DNA from: Roseovarius sp.
GTDB taxonomy: Bacteria; Pseudomonadota; Alphaproteobacteria; Rhodobacterales; Rhodobacteraceae
NCBI GenBank assembly: GCA_023260815.1
Contig: JALQUE010000444.1
Coordinates: 1 to 12,463, forward strand
Length of the DNA: 12,463 nt
Reading direction: 5' to 3'
The notes beneath the pieces are model-generated. The model saw only the letters and a list, made by a program, of their open reading frames with translations, was not told the origin of the DNA and did no database searches. Both the position numbers and the translations under genes were made by a program. This document shows, in pieces, positions 1-7,205 of this stretch. Within the stretch, counting starts at the first letter, position 1. The number at the start of each line of letters is the position of its first letter.

Positions 1-650
1 CGATCGCCTACCGCTATTCCGAGGTGGATGACGATCTGGGGTCGCGCACGCTGGACCATGTGCTGTTTCCGCTGCGCGCGACATGGGACACGCGCAATGA
101 TCCTCTGAATGCCACGGATGGGGCGTATGTCGACCTGCAGGCGACGCCGTTTCTGGGCGTGGCCGGCAGCAAGAGCGGCACGCGCATCTATGCGGACACA
201 CGCGGCTTTCTGAGCTTTGGCGAGGGCGACCGCGTTGTTCTGGCGGGGCGCGCGCAGATCGGGTCGGTCTCGGGGGCGGAGGCGACCGAGGTGCCGCCGG
301 GGATGCTGTTCTATTCGGGCGGGGCCGGCACGGTCCGCGGCCAGCCCTATCAATCGCTGTCGGTCGATCTGGGGGCGGGGCGCAGCATCGGCGGGCGGTC
401 GTTTCTGGCGCTGTCGGGCGAAGTGCGCACCAAGATCCGCTATGGCGTGTCGGTGGTTGGGTTCTACGATGTGGGCTTTGTCGGTGCGGACAGTTGGGGC
501 ACCGAGAATGGCGATTGGCACAGCGGCGCGGGGCTGGGCCTGCGCTATGACACGGGGATCGGGCCGATCCGGTTCGATGTGGCGACGGCGCTGGACAGTG
601 ACACCAGTGGCGAGATCGAAGTGTATATCGGGATCGGGCAGGCGTTTTGA
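1..650 (+). CDS. tamA: TamA, Omp85-family outer membrane protein, C-terminal part (5' end outside window)
   Basis: This is the last 215 residues of an outer-membrane beta-barrel; the frame is open to the left edge, with the first whole codon at position 3, so the gene begins before the window. TamA is the outer-membrane half of the translocation and assembly module, which helps insert certain beta-barrel proteins. Visible evidence is alternating amphipathic strands, a segment GTVRGQPYQSL that matches the conserved VRGF/Y loop-6 motif of the Omp85 family, and a C-terminal strand ending IYIGIGQAF with a terminal Phe, as expected of a beta-signal. The POTRA domains would lie upstream and are not seen. 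The stop codon TGA overlaps the tamB start (TGATG, 648-652), so translation is probably coupled. The identity rests on barrel features plus the tamB neighbour. The loop motif has Gln where Phe or Tyr is usual. Confidence 0.9.
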   Translation, partial: IAYRYSEVDDDLGSRTLDHVLFPLRATWDTRNDPLNATDGAYVDLQATPFLGVAGSKSGTRIYADTRGFLSFGEGDRVVLAGRAQIGSVSGAEATEVPPGMLFYSGGAGTVRGQPYQSLSVDLGAGRSIGGRSFLALSGEVRTKIRYGVSVVGFYDVGFVGADSWGTENGDWHSGAGLGLRYDTGIGPIRFDVATALDSDTSGEIEVYIGIGQAF

Positions 651-3600
651 TGCGGACAATCTTGAGCACATTGGCGCTGGTGGTCTGGGCGATGCTTGCG
701 GCCACGGGGTTCGCACCCGGAGCCTTGGCACAGGAGGACGACCGGGAGCGCGGCCTGTTGCAGGGGTTCATCGAGGACAATCTGTCGGATGTGGGCCGCG
801 AGGTGCGGATCACCGGGTTTCGCGGGGCGCTGTCGTCGCAGGCCAGTCTTGACGAGTTGACCATCGCCGATGGCGAGGGGGTCTGGCTGACCCTGCGCGA
901 CGTGACGCTGGACTGGACGCGCACGGCGCTGCTGCGCGGGCGGCTTGAGGTCAACCGGCTGACGGCGGCCGAGATCATCATGCCGCGCAAGCCGGTGCCC
1001 GAGGGCGGGCTGGAGCCGCAGGATGCACAGGCCAGCCCCTTTGCGTTGCCTGAACTGCCGGTGGCGGTGAATATCGGACAGATCAGCGTTGGACGGGCCG
1101 ATCTGGGCGCCCCGGTTCTGGGCGAGGCGGTGGCGCTATCGGTTGAAGGCGCCGTGTCGCTGGACGCCGGAGAGGGTGCTGCCGATCTGGATATCACGCG
1201 GTTGAACGGCGATGGCGGCCTGAGTCTGGATGCCAGTTATTCTAATGAAACCCGTATCCTGGCGCTTGACCTTGATGTGAACGAAGGGCCGGGCGGGATC
1301 GTGGCGGGACTGCTGAACCTGCCGGATCGTCCTGCGATCGGCCTCAAGCTGTCGGGCGAGGCGCCACTGGACGATTACGAGGCCCGGCTGACGCTTTTGC
1401 GCAACGAGGTGCCCCGGTTGACCGGCACGCTGCGCCTGCAGGGCGATCCCGAGACCGGCGCGCGGCGGTTCGAGGCGCGGCTTGGCGGGGATGTGCGGCC
1501 CTTCTTCACGCCCGAACTGCAGGGGTTTTTCGGCGACAGGTCGCAGATGCGGCTGATCGGGCAGACCCGCCCCGAGGGCGGCACGGTGATCGACGATGTG
1601 ACGCTGGCGACCGAGCGGCTGCGGCTGGCGGGATCGCTGGAGCTGGACGCCGGGGGCTGGCCGCTGCGGCTGTCGCTGGATGGAACGCTGGACGCGGGTG
1701 GCGCGCTGGTGCGGGTGCCGGTGGCAGGCCCGCCCACGCGGCTGCGGCGCGCCGATCTGAGTGCGCGCTATGACGCGGCGCAGGGTCAGGGCTGGCAGGC
1801 GACGGCGGTGGTGACCGAGGTGCAGCGCGAGGGGCTGAGGATCGGCGAGGCGCGGCTGGAGGGGCGCGGGCAGATCCTGAGCGGGGCCACGCGCAGCCTG
1901 CTGGCCGAGCTGGAGTTTGGTCTGCGCGGCTTTGTGGACGAGACAGATGCGGCGCTGACACAGGCGGTGGGTTCATCGCCCGAGGGGCGGCTGGACCTGC
2001 GCTGGCAGGACGGCACGCCGCTTGAGATCACGCGGCTGGACGTGACCAGCGGAGACGCCAACCTGCGCGCGGCGGGTGAGATCGACGGGCTGGCGGATGG
2101 CTTTCCGGTGCGGGGGCGCGCGACGGTCACGGCGGCGGATCTGGGACGGTTCGCGGGGCTGGCGGGCCGCGATCTGGCGGGGCGGATCGAGACCACGTTG
2201 CAGGGGCAAGGCACCCTGCTGGGCGGCGCGTTCGATCTGGCGCTGGAGGCCGATACCGAGGGGCTGGCGCTGGATGTGGCGCGGGTGGATCCGGTGCTGT
2301 CGGCGCAGACGCGGCTGCGCGCCACGGCGCGGCGGGACGAGACGGGCACTGTTCTGGACCGGCTGCAAATCTGGAATTCGGCGCTGGAGGCGGATGTATC
2401 GGGGCGGATCGACGCGCAATCGGGCGCGCTGGATCTGGCCGTGGCGCTGACCGAGGTGGGGCTGGTCGAGCCAAGGCTGGATGGCCCGGCAGAGATCAAT
2501 GGCGGACTGGGCTGGACCAGCGGCGGCGCGCTGGTGCTGGAGGATCTGCGCGCGACGGTGGCGGGGGCCGAATTGCGCGCCACGGGGCGCCTGTCGCCCG
2601 AGGATGCCAGCCTGCCGGTGAATGGACGTGTGACGTTGACGGCCCCCGATCTGCAGCGGTTCGCGCGGCTGGCAGGCCAGCCGATCGCGGGCAGGATCGA
2701 CCTGAGCGCCACTGGCGAAGGACAGGTCAAGGGCGATACCGGCCGGTTCGATCTGAGCCTGAACGGGCGCGATCTGCGCAGCGGTATCGCCGAGTTGGAC
2801 CGGCTGATCGCGGGGCGCGTGGCGGCGGGTCTGGCGATCAGGCGGCAGGACGCCCGGATCGTGCTGGATACGCTCGACATCGAGAGCGGCCGCGTGTCGC
2901 TGTCGGCGCGCGGCACCACGCCGGGGGCGCCGATCGTGGTGAATGGGCGGCTGGACGATCTGGCGTTGCTGGCGCCGGGCTTTTCGGGACCGGTCGAGGC
3001 GGCGGGCCAGATCGACATTCGGGACGACATGGGGCGCGATGTCGGCATCGATCTGGGTCTGACTGGGCCGGGCGGCACCACCGCGAAGCTGACGGGGAGC
3101 ATCCTGGACCTGGGCCAGAGGCTTGCGCTGAAGGCGAGCGGCGCGCTGCCGTTGGGGCTGGCCAATGCGTTCATCGCCCCGAGATCGGTGGCGGGGACGG
3201 CCACGTATGATCTGGCGATCAATGGCGCACCGGCGCTGTCGTCGGTGTCGGGGCGGGTCGATCTGTCGGGGGGACAGGTGTCCTTGCCGACGCTGAACGG
3301 CGCGTTGGACAATCTGACGGGCCGCATCACCCTGAGCGGTGCAAGCGCCGCGGTGGACATGAGCGCGCAGGGCCGCGAAGGCGGCACGATCCGCGCGGCG
3401 GGGACAATCGGGCTTGCCGCGCCCTACCCCGCGGATGTTGTCGCGACACTGACCGCTGTGGGGCACAGCGATCCCGATCTCTACCGCACCGAGGTCAGTG
3501 GCACGATCAACCTGACCGGGCCGGTTGCGGGAGCGGCCTTGATGAGGGGCGATCTGGTGCTGGGGCAGACAGAAATCCGGGTGCCGACCAGCGCAACGGC

Positions 3601-4405
3601 CAATGTGGGGCTTTTGCCGCAAATCCGGCATCTCAACCCGCCGGATTATGTGACGCGGACCCGCCGCAACGCGGGCCTCATTGCGGAAGAGGAGAGCCCA
3701 CCGGGACCGGGCCGCAATCTGGACATCACCATCAGCGCGCCGAACCGCATCTTTGTACGCGGTCGCGGGCTGGATGCGGAACTGGGCGGCAGCCTGCGGA
3801 TACAGGGCACGACAACCAACGTGATCCCAAGCGGCACCTTCCAGTTGCAGCGCGGGCGGTTGGACATTCTGGGCCAACGTCTGACGCTGACCACGGGTCT
3901 GATCGATCTGCGCGGCGCGTTCGATCCCTATCTGGAATTCGTCGCCGAAACCGACGTTGACGACATGACCGTGCAGGTCATCATACGGGGGCTGGCCAGC
4001 GCGCCCGAGATCATCTTCACCTCGAGCCCGGAGTTGCCACAGGAAGAGGTGGTTGCCCGGCTGATCTTTGGGCGTGGCATCGATGACATCTCGCCGTTTC
4101 AGGCCGCACAATTGGCGGCGGCGGTGGCCACGCTGACCGGCGGGCTGGATGGCGGGGTGTTCGGGGGGGTGCGCACTGCGCTTGGCCTGAGCAATCTGGA
4201 TGTCACCAGCACCGCCGAAGGCGCGACCGCCTTCACCGCTGGGGCCTATATCTCGGAGAATGTCTATTCCGAGGTGACCGCCGACAGCGACGGCAATCAG
4301 AAGATCGACCTGAACCTCGATCTGAGCCGCAGTATCACCGTGCGCGGCAGTGTCGGCACCGATGGCGATACCGGGGTCGGTATTTTCTTCGAGCGCGATT
4401 ACTGA
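650..4405 (+). CDS. tamB: TamB, translocation and assembly module inner-membrane-anchored protein (DUF490 family)
   Basis: This is a 1251-residue protein, in the usual size range for TamB, which spans the periplasm as a long beta-helical or taco-shaped groove and works with TamA in outer-membrane protein assembly and lipid transport. Residues 1-27 form a hydrophobic signal or anchor segment with an Ala-Leu-Ala|Gln cleavage-like site. The middle consists of repeated beta-rich units with recurring phrases such as DLxRFAxLAG and GRIDLSATG. The C-terminal third (about 900-1251) is the DUF490 domain, with typical phrases such as GTFQLQRGRLDILGQ, FDPYLEF, SSPELPQEEVVARLIFG and a final aromatic residue. 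The start is taken as ATG at 650, which shares a base with the tamA stop; a TTG one codon earlier would add one residue. Two long minus-strand frames inside it are shadows. It forms an operon with tamA. Confidence 0.95.
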   Translation: MRTILSTLALVVWAMLAATGFAPGALAQEDDRERGLLQGFIEDNLSDVGREVRITGFRGALSSQASLDELTIADGEGVWLTLRDVTLDWTRTALLRGRLEVNRLTAAEIIMPRKPVPEGGLEPQDAQASPFALPELPVAVNIGQISVGRADLGAPVLGEAVALSVEGAVSLDAGEGAADLDITRLNGDGGLSLDASYSNETRILALDLDVNEGPGGIVAGLLNLPDRPAIGLKLSGEAPLDDYEARLTLLRNEVPRLTGTLRLQGDPETGARRFEARLGGDVRPFFTPELQGFFGDRSQMRLIGQTRPEGGTVIDDVTLATERLRLAGSLELDAGGWPLRLSLDGTLDAGGALVRVPVAGPPTRLRRADLSARYDAAQGQGWQATAVVTEVQREGLRIGEARLEGRGQILSGATRSLLAELEFGLRGFVDETDAALTQAVGSSPEGRLDLRWQDGTPLEITRLDVTSGDANLRAAGEIDGLADGFPVRGRATVTAADLGRFAGLAGRDLAGRIETTLQGQGTLLGGAFDLALEADTEGLALDVARVDPVLSAQTRLRATARRDETGTVLDRLQIWNSALEADVSGRIDAQSGALDLAVALTEVGLVEPRLDGPAEINGGLGWTSGGALVLEDLRATVAGAELRATGRLSPEDASLPVNGRVTLTAPDLQRFARLAGQPIAGRIDLSATGEGQVKGDTGRFDLSLNGRDLRSGIAELDRLIAGRVAAGLAIRRQDARIVLDTLDIESGRVSLSARGTTPGAPIVVNGRLDDLALLAPGFSGPVEAAGQIDIRDDMGRDVGIDLGLTGPGGTTAKLTGSILDLGQRLALKASGALPLGLANAFIAPRSVAGTATYDLAINGAPALSSVSGRVDLSGGQVSLPTLNGALDNLTGRITLSGASAAVDMSAQGREGGTIRAAGTIGLAAPYPADVVATLTAVGHSDPDLYRTEVSGTINLTGPVAGAALMRGDLVLGQTEIRVPTSATANVGLLPQIRHLNPPDYVTRTRRNAGLIAEEESPPGPGRNLDITISAPNRIFVRGRGLDAELGGSLRIQGTTTNVIPSGTFQLQRGRLDILGQRLTLTTGLIDLRGAFDPYLEFVAETDVDDMTVQVIIRGLASAPEIIFTSSPELPQEEVVARLIFGRGIDDISPFQAAQLAAAVATLTGGLDGGVFGGVRTALGLSNLDVTSTAEGATAFTAGAYISENVYSEVTADSDGNQKIDLNLDLSRSITVRGSVGTDGDTGVGIFFERDY

Positions 4406-4434
4406 TCCCGCCGGGTTGCGCGGCGCATCAGGGC

Positions 4435-4469
4435 CGGGTGATCCGGCAGATCATCCGCCGGATCACCCG
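4435..4469. terminator. Hairpin between convergent tamB and the lipoprotein gene
   Basis: A perfect 13-bp inverted repeat (CGGGTGATCCGGC, then GCCGGATCACCCG) encloses a 9-base loop. It lies between tamB, which ends at 4405, and the convergent lipoprotein gene, which ends at 4485. There is no clear T-run on either side, so it may act as a bidirectional terminator or an mRNA 3' stabiliser. Its function is inferred from position and symmetry. Confidence 0.55.
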
Positions 4470-4484
4470 TCAGATCATCTCAGA

Positions 4485-4760
4485 TCACGGGCAGCGCCGG
4501 ACCACGTAGGTTCCGTCGCCGCGCGCATAGGCGCATTCGTCGCGCGCCGCGTTGCGCGCAACCAGCACGCCGGCCGCCGCCCCGGCCAAGCCGCCGATGA
4601 TCTTCCAATCATCGTCGGCATCGAGCGCCTTGGCGGTCACCACGCCAAGTGCGGCCCCGGTCAGGCCGCCGACGACCATGGTTTCCTGACGGGTCATGTC
4701 CTCGCAGGCGGTCAGGGTCAGCATCGCGCAGGTCGCGATCAGGCAAACAGGTTTAAACAT
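4485..4760 (-). CDS. Small lipoprotein with glycine-zipper membrane hairpin
   Basis: This predicted lipoprotein has 91 residues. Residues 1-18 form a signal peptide ending in a lipobox, Leu-Thr-Ala-Cys, with the lipidated Cys at 19. Glu follows it rather than Asp, so outer-membrane sorting is plausible. Two Gly/Ala-rich segments follow (VVGGLTGAALGVV and IIGGLAGAAAGVLVA), spaced like a glycine-zipper 2TM domain of the 17-kDa antigen type, and the C-terminus contains a Cys pair (ECAY...RRC). The frame is open 16 codons further upstream, but ATG at 4760 is chosen because the signal peptide begins there and an AGGAC ribosome site precedes it. It lies 44 bases downstream of the dodecin gene on the same strand, so the two are probably co-transcribed. 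The exact function is unknown; the family is associated with envelope integrity. Confidence 0.8.
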   Translation of the reverse strand: MFKPVCLIATCAMLTLTACEDMTRQETMVVGGLTGAALGVVTAKALDADDDWKIIGGLAGAAAGVLVARNAARDECAYARGDGTYVVRRCP

Positions 4761-4804
4761 TCCGGGTGTCCTTTCATCGGGTGTGGACCTGAAGGCACGA
4801 TGGA

Positions 4805-5023
4805 TCACTCCTGTGGCGTGCCGTCCTCCAGAAGGAAGGTGATCTTGGCGTTGATCCGATAGCTGGTCACGCGGTCACCATCGACGGTCGCGGTCATGTC
4901 CTTGACGTAGACCGATTTGACGTTGCGCACGCTTTGCGCCGCCTGTGTGACCGCGTTCTGGACGGCATCATCGAAAGAAGTGTCGGATTCGGCCAGCACC
5001 TCGATCACTTTCAGCATGGTCAT
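4805..5023 (-). CDS. Dodecin family protein (flavin-binding dodecamer)
   Basis: This 72-residue protein matches the dodecin fold: strand (KVIEVLAES), helix (SFDDAVQNAVTQAAQSV), then two long strands (VYVKDMTATVDGD and SYRINAKITFLLEDG). Dodecins assemble into hollow dodecamers that bind riboflavin, FAD or FMN and buffer or protect free flavin in the cytoplasm. The Trp that stacks on flavin in well-studied dodecins aligns with Ser37 here, with Tyr39 two residues on. This resembles another proteobacterial subgroup, so flavin binding is not certain. The start is clear: AAGGAG lies six bases before ATG. It is the first gene of a two-gene minus-strand operon with the lipoprotein and is divergent from a Crp/Fnr-type regulator. 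An FNR-type box lies about 76 bases upstream of its start. Confidence 0.9.
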   Translation of the reverse strand: MTMLKVIEVLAESDTSFDDAVQNAVTQAAQSVRNVKSVYVKDMTATVDGDRVTSYRINAKITFLLEDGTPQE

Positions 5024-5092
5024 GGCTGTCTCCTTTTCCGGGCCGGTTTGTGGCCCTGCCTCATATGCTGACGATTTGGGCCTGACCGAACA

Positions 5093-5106
5093 TTGACGGG
5101 TATCAA
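5093..5106. promoter_or_regulatory. FNR-type box, TTGAC-GGGT-ATCAA
   Basis: The site matches nine of ten defined bases of the FNR/FnrL/Anr consensus TTGAT-N4-ATCAA. It is centred between the divergent dodecin gene (ATG about 76 bases away) and the Crp/Fnr-type regulator (ATG about 74 bases away), so it could control either or both. Weak -10-like sequences occur on both sides at roughly activating distance (TACAGA at 5127 on the + strand, CATATGA near 5067 on the minus strand). Activation by a low-oxygen FNR protein is inference. Confidence 0.65.
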
Positions 5107-5172
5107 CACGCGCCGTGCCCGCGCGGTACAGACTGTCCGAAGCGGGACAGGCTATCCCTGAGGGAGGGGCGC

Positions 5173-5910
5173 ATGACGGCCATCAGCATGCCGGAACGCA
5201 CTGGCACGGGCACAGGAACGGGCACGGGAACGGGCGCTATCGAGGGCGATGGCGACCTTGTGCGCAGAAACTTCGCCACCGGCACGCAGATCGTGGCCGA
5301 GGGGGAGCCGGCGTTTCACGCGATCTGCGTCGAGCGCGGCTGGCTGGGCCTGTCGAAGACGATCAACACGGGCAAGACGCTGATCGTGGACCTGCTGCTG
5401 CCGGGGGATACGGCGCGGCTGCGGATGGCGGGTGCGGCGCGGTCGCTCTACGAGGTGCGCAGTCTTGCGCCAAGCCATGTGATCTGCATTCCCGACGCGC
5501 ATCATATCGCCGCCCGCCTGCCCGGCGTGGCCGAGCGCCTGCACGCAAGCGAGCGCGCCGCAAGGGCGCGGTGGGCGGAACGGATGCCGAGGCTGGGTTG
5601 GGCGGCGGCGGATATGCGGATCGCCTATCTGTTGCTGGAACTGGCCCTGCGCACCGAGGCGGCGGGGCTGACCCGCGGTCCGGTCGGGCATCTGAGCCTG
5701 CCGCTGACACAGGCGCAACTGGGCGAAATGGCGGGGCTGTCGGCGGTGCATGTGTGTCGGACGCTGCAAACGCTGTGCGCCGCCGGCCTGATCGGCGGGA
5801 CATTTCTGCCCGCGCTCGATCTGCCGGACCTTCCGGGGCTGGCGGCAAGGGCCGGGATCGATATCGACGATCTGCGCAACAGTATCATCCACAAAGACAG
5901 GAGCACCTGA
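5173..5910 (+). CDS. Crp/Fnr-superfamily transcription regulator without Fe-S cysteines
   Basis: This 245-residue regulator has a cyclic-nucleotide-binding-like beta-roll (about residues 30-125, with phrases RNFATGTQIVAEGEPAFHAIC and LLLPGDTARL), a dimerisation helix, and a C-terminal winged helix-turn-helix around 178-205 (LTQAQLGEMAGLSAVHVCRTL). That reading head resembles the HTH_Crp_2 group with a VHVNR-type recognition helix, here VHVCR. It lacks an N-terminal cysteine cluster, so oxygen sensing of the FNR kind is not expected and its signal is unknown. The N-terminus is unusual: residues 10-21 are six Thr-Gly pairs encoded by a hexanucleotide repeat. The start ATG follows GAGGGGCGC; an in-frame ATG at 5188 is possible but less well placed. 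The stop abuts the next gene's ATG, indicating an operon. Confidence 0.88.
   Translation: MTAISMPERTGTGTGTGTGTGAIEGDGDLVRRNFATGTQIVAEGEPAFHAICVERGWLGLSKTINTGKTLIVDLLLPGDTARLRMAGAARSLYEVRSLAPSHVICIPDAHHIAARLPGVAERLHASERAARARWAERMPRLGWAAADMRIAYLLLELALRTEAAGLTRGPVGHLSLPLTQAQLGEMAGLSAVHVCRTLQTLCAAGLIGGTFLPALDLPDLPGLAARAGIDIDDLRNSIIHKDRST
5200..5235 (+). repeat. Hexanucleotide repeat encoding (Thr-Gly)6
   Basis: Six consecutive Thr-Gly codon pairs vary slightly around ACG/ACA/ACT plus GGC/GGA. They lie near the 5' end of the Crp/Fnr-type gene, just before the sensory domain. Changes of one unit would alter tail length without shifting the frame. Confidence 0.85.
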
Positions 5911-6507
5911 ATGAGCGACACCAGAAGCGAGGCGGCGACGGGCCACCGCGAAGACCATGTCACCATCATCCGAATCCCCGAAGCCGTGGGCGTGTTCGAC
6001 AGCTTCGAAGACCTGCAACAGGCGGTCTATGATCTGCATCTTGTGGGCTTCAGCCGCCATGACATGAGCCTGTTGGGGTCGCAGAAGGCGCTGGAGGCCA
6101 AGCTGGGCCGTGCCTATTGGCGGGCCGAGGACGTCGAGGACGACCCGCATGCGCCGAGGGCGCATTTCGTCTCGGAAGAGGCGATGGGCGAGTTGGAGGG
6201 CGCGATTGCGGGCGGGTTCTTTTTCCTTGGCTCCTATATCGCGATGGCAGTGCTGCTGACACCGGCCAGCACGTTGGCGGCCTCGATCGCGGCGATTGCG
6301 ATTGGCGGCGGGCCTGCGGCGGTGATCGGCACCTTGCTGGCGCGGCGTGCGGGCAAGCATCACAAGGACTATTACGAAAACCAGATCCGCCACGGCGGCA
6401 TCCTGCTCTGGGTGCGCGTCAAGGACAAGGAGCGCGAGGAGAAGGCCGTGAACATCCTCAAGGGGCATTCGGGGCGCGACGTGCATGTGCATGACTGGAG
6501 CGAATAG
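5911..6507 (+). CDS. Membrane protein with YflT-like ends and a glycine-rich two-helix hairpin, function unknown
   Basis: This 198-residue protein has a three-part layout. Residues 18-60 (RIPEAVGVFDSFEDLQQAVYDL and following) resemble the YflT / general stress protein 17M type of alpha-beta domain, in which a helix senses or packs against a short strand. Residues about 96-145 form two Gly/Ala-rich hydrophobic helices separated by a Pro-containing turn, probably a membrane hairpin. The C-terminal part (GGILLWVRVKDKEREEKAVNILKGHSG) is again alpha-beta and ends with HVHDW. An AGGAG ribosome site lies seven bases before ATG, and the start directly follows the stop of the Crp/Fnr-type gene, so the two are co-transcribed. 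That suggests the membrane protein and the regulator serve the same stress response. No catalytic residues are recognised. Confidence 0.75.
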   Translation: MSDTRSEAATGHREDHVTIIRIPEAVGVFDSFEDLQQAVYDLHLVGFSRHDMSLLGSQKALEAKLGRAYWRAEDVEDDPHAPRAHFVSEEAMGELEGAIAGGFFFLGSYIAMAVLLTPASTLAASIAAIAIGGGPAAVIGTLLARRAGKHHKDYYENQIRHGGILLWVRVKDKEREEKAVNILKGHSGRDVHVHDWSE

Positions 6508-6520
6508 CCGGCGCCCTGCC

Positions 6521-6586
6521 CCGGCCTGTGAACCGGTCTGACCGGGCCTGTGAACCGGGCCTGAACCGGGCCTGACCCAAGGCCCG
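6521..6586. repeat. Imperfect GGCCTG-(TG)AACCGG repeats in a convergent intergenic region
   Basis: The 14-mer GGCCTGTGAACCGG occurs at 6523-6536 and 6545-6558 (period 22), followed by shortened copies GGGCCTGAACC and GGGCCTGACC. Three copies of GGGCCTG could alternatively pair with the single AGGCCCG at 6580-6586. The region separates the convergent membrane-protein and hibernation-factor genes. It is probably a local duplication of a terminator arm. Confidence 0.6.
6567..6586. terminator. Hairpin between convergent genes
   Basis: A 7-bp perfect stem (CGGGCCT / AGGCCCG) encloses the 6-base loop GACCCA. It lies directly beyond the stop of the minus-strand hibernation factor gene and downstream of the + strand membrane protein gene. 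No T-run is present. A terminator role is inferred from position. Confidence 0.4.
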
Positions 6587-6587
6587 A

Positions 6588-7160
6588 TCAGGGGTCGTAG
6601 TCAAGCGCGCCGATCGGGCGGACGGTGCTGGCTTGCGGGCCGATGGCGCTGTCGCGGGTGTTGACCACCAGTTCCACGGGGTCGCGCAGTTTCAGCGCAT
6701 CGAAATCGCCATCGACGACGGCGTTGCGATGAAAATAGATCAGCCGGTTGTCGGTGGTGTTGATCTGACCGAAATCGGCGGCGTGGTCGATCTGGGCGAT
6801 GCGGCCCTGCAGCATCCCGTCATGATGTTTGACCTCGCCCGACATCTTCTGTTTATGCGCCCGGAGCTGACGCTCCATCGCGGTAAAGGCATCGCGGATC
6901 GCCACCTGCGGGTGTTCATGGGCTGGCGCATCGTCCTTGGTGGGATGCACCACGAGTTCGGTGCCGGGCACACGGACTTCGATGGTCACCTCATAGAGAT
7001 TGCCTTGCCGATGCCGGTTATGGCCGGGTTGCAGGGTGACATGACAGCTGGTGATCCGGTCGAAAAGCGCATCGAGTTGGGCCACGCGATCTTCGATCAG
7101 GTCGCGCAGGGCATCGTCGGTCTCCATATGGAGAAAGGACAGCTCTAGCGGTGTTTGCAT
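6588..7160 (-). CDS. Ribosome hibernation factor (HPF/RaiA family) fused to a cold-shock-like domain
   Basis: This protein has 190 residues. Residues 3-108 look like the HPF/RaiA (S30AE) domain: helix ALRDLIEDRVAQLDALFDRI, then strands CHVTLQP and LYEVTIEVRVPGTELVV, then helix PQVAIRDAFTAMERQLRAHKQK. This domain binds the 30S decoding region and silences ribosomes under stress. Residues 116-184 resemble a cold-shock domain: GRIAQID, the RNP1-like FGQI, the RNP2-like IYFHRNAV, and DPVELVV. The aromatic FGF core is reduced to FGQ, so nucleic-acid binding may differ from classic Csp proteins. The usual HPF C-terminal dimerisation domain is absent and the cold-shock domain takes its place. The start ATG has AAGGA 11 bases upstream. 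The gene lies 45 bases after the PEBP gene on the same strand, so an operon is likely. It is probably made on energy or oxygen limitation; that timing is inference. Confidence 0.88.
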   Translation of the reverse strand: MQTPLELSFLHMETDDALRDLIEDRVAQLDALFDRITSCHVTLQPGHNRHRQGNLYEVTIEVRVPGTELVVHPTKDDAPAHEHPQVAIRDAFTAMERQLRAHKQKMSGEVKHHDGMLQGRIAQIDHAADFGQINTTDNRLIYFHRNAVVDGDFDALKLRDPVELVVNTRDSAIGPQASTVRPIGALDYDP

Positions 7161-7205
7161 GGGGGCGATGATCCTTGTTCAGTGAAAATCATGGAGACCG
7201 GTCGG

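Noticed and set aside
1786..4111. Very long minus-strand open frames (533 and 712 codons) inside tamB
   Set aside because: They lie opposite a clear TamB coding sequence, have Arg/Pro/Ala-rich shadow composition and show no family motif. High GC explains the lack of stops.
4350..4862. A + strand frame of 170 codons across the tamB end and lipoprotein
   Set aside because: It overlaps the lipoprotein antisense, includes the terminator hairpin in its coding, and shows no domain.
5152..6492. A 446-codon minus-strand frame spanning two + strand genes
   Set aside because: It crosses the Crp/Fnr-type and membrane-protein genes, both well supported, and its His/Arg/Gln-rich translation has no recognisable domain.
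6521..6586. A CRISPR-like array
   Set aside because: The repeats are short and imperfect, with no uniform spacers and no cas genes nearby; they fit a duplicated terminator arm.
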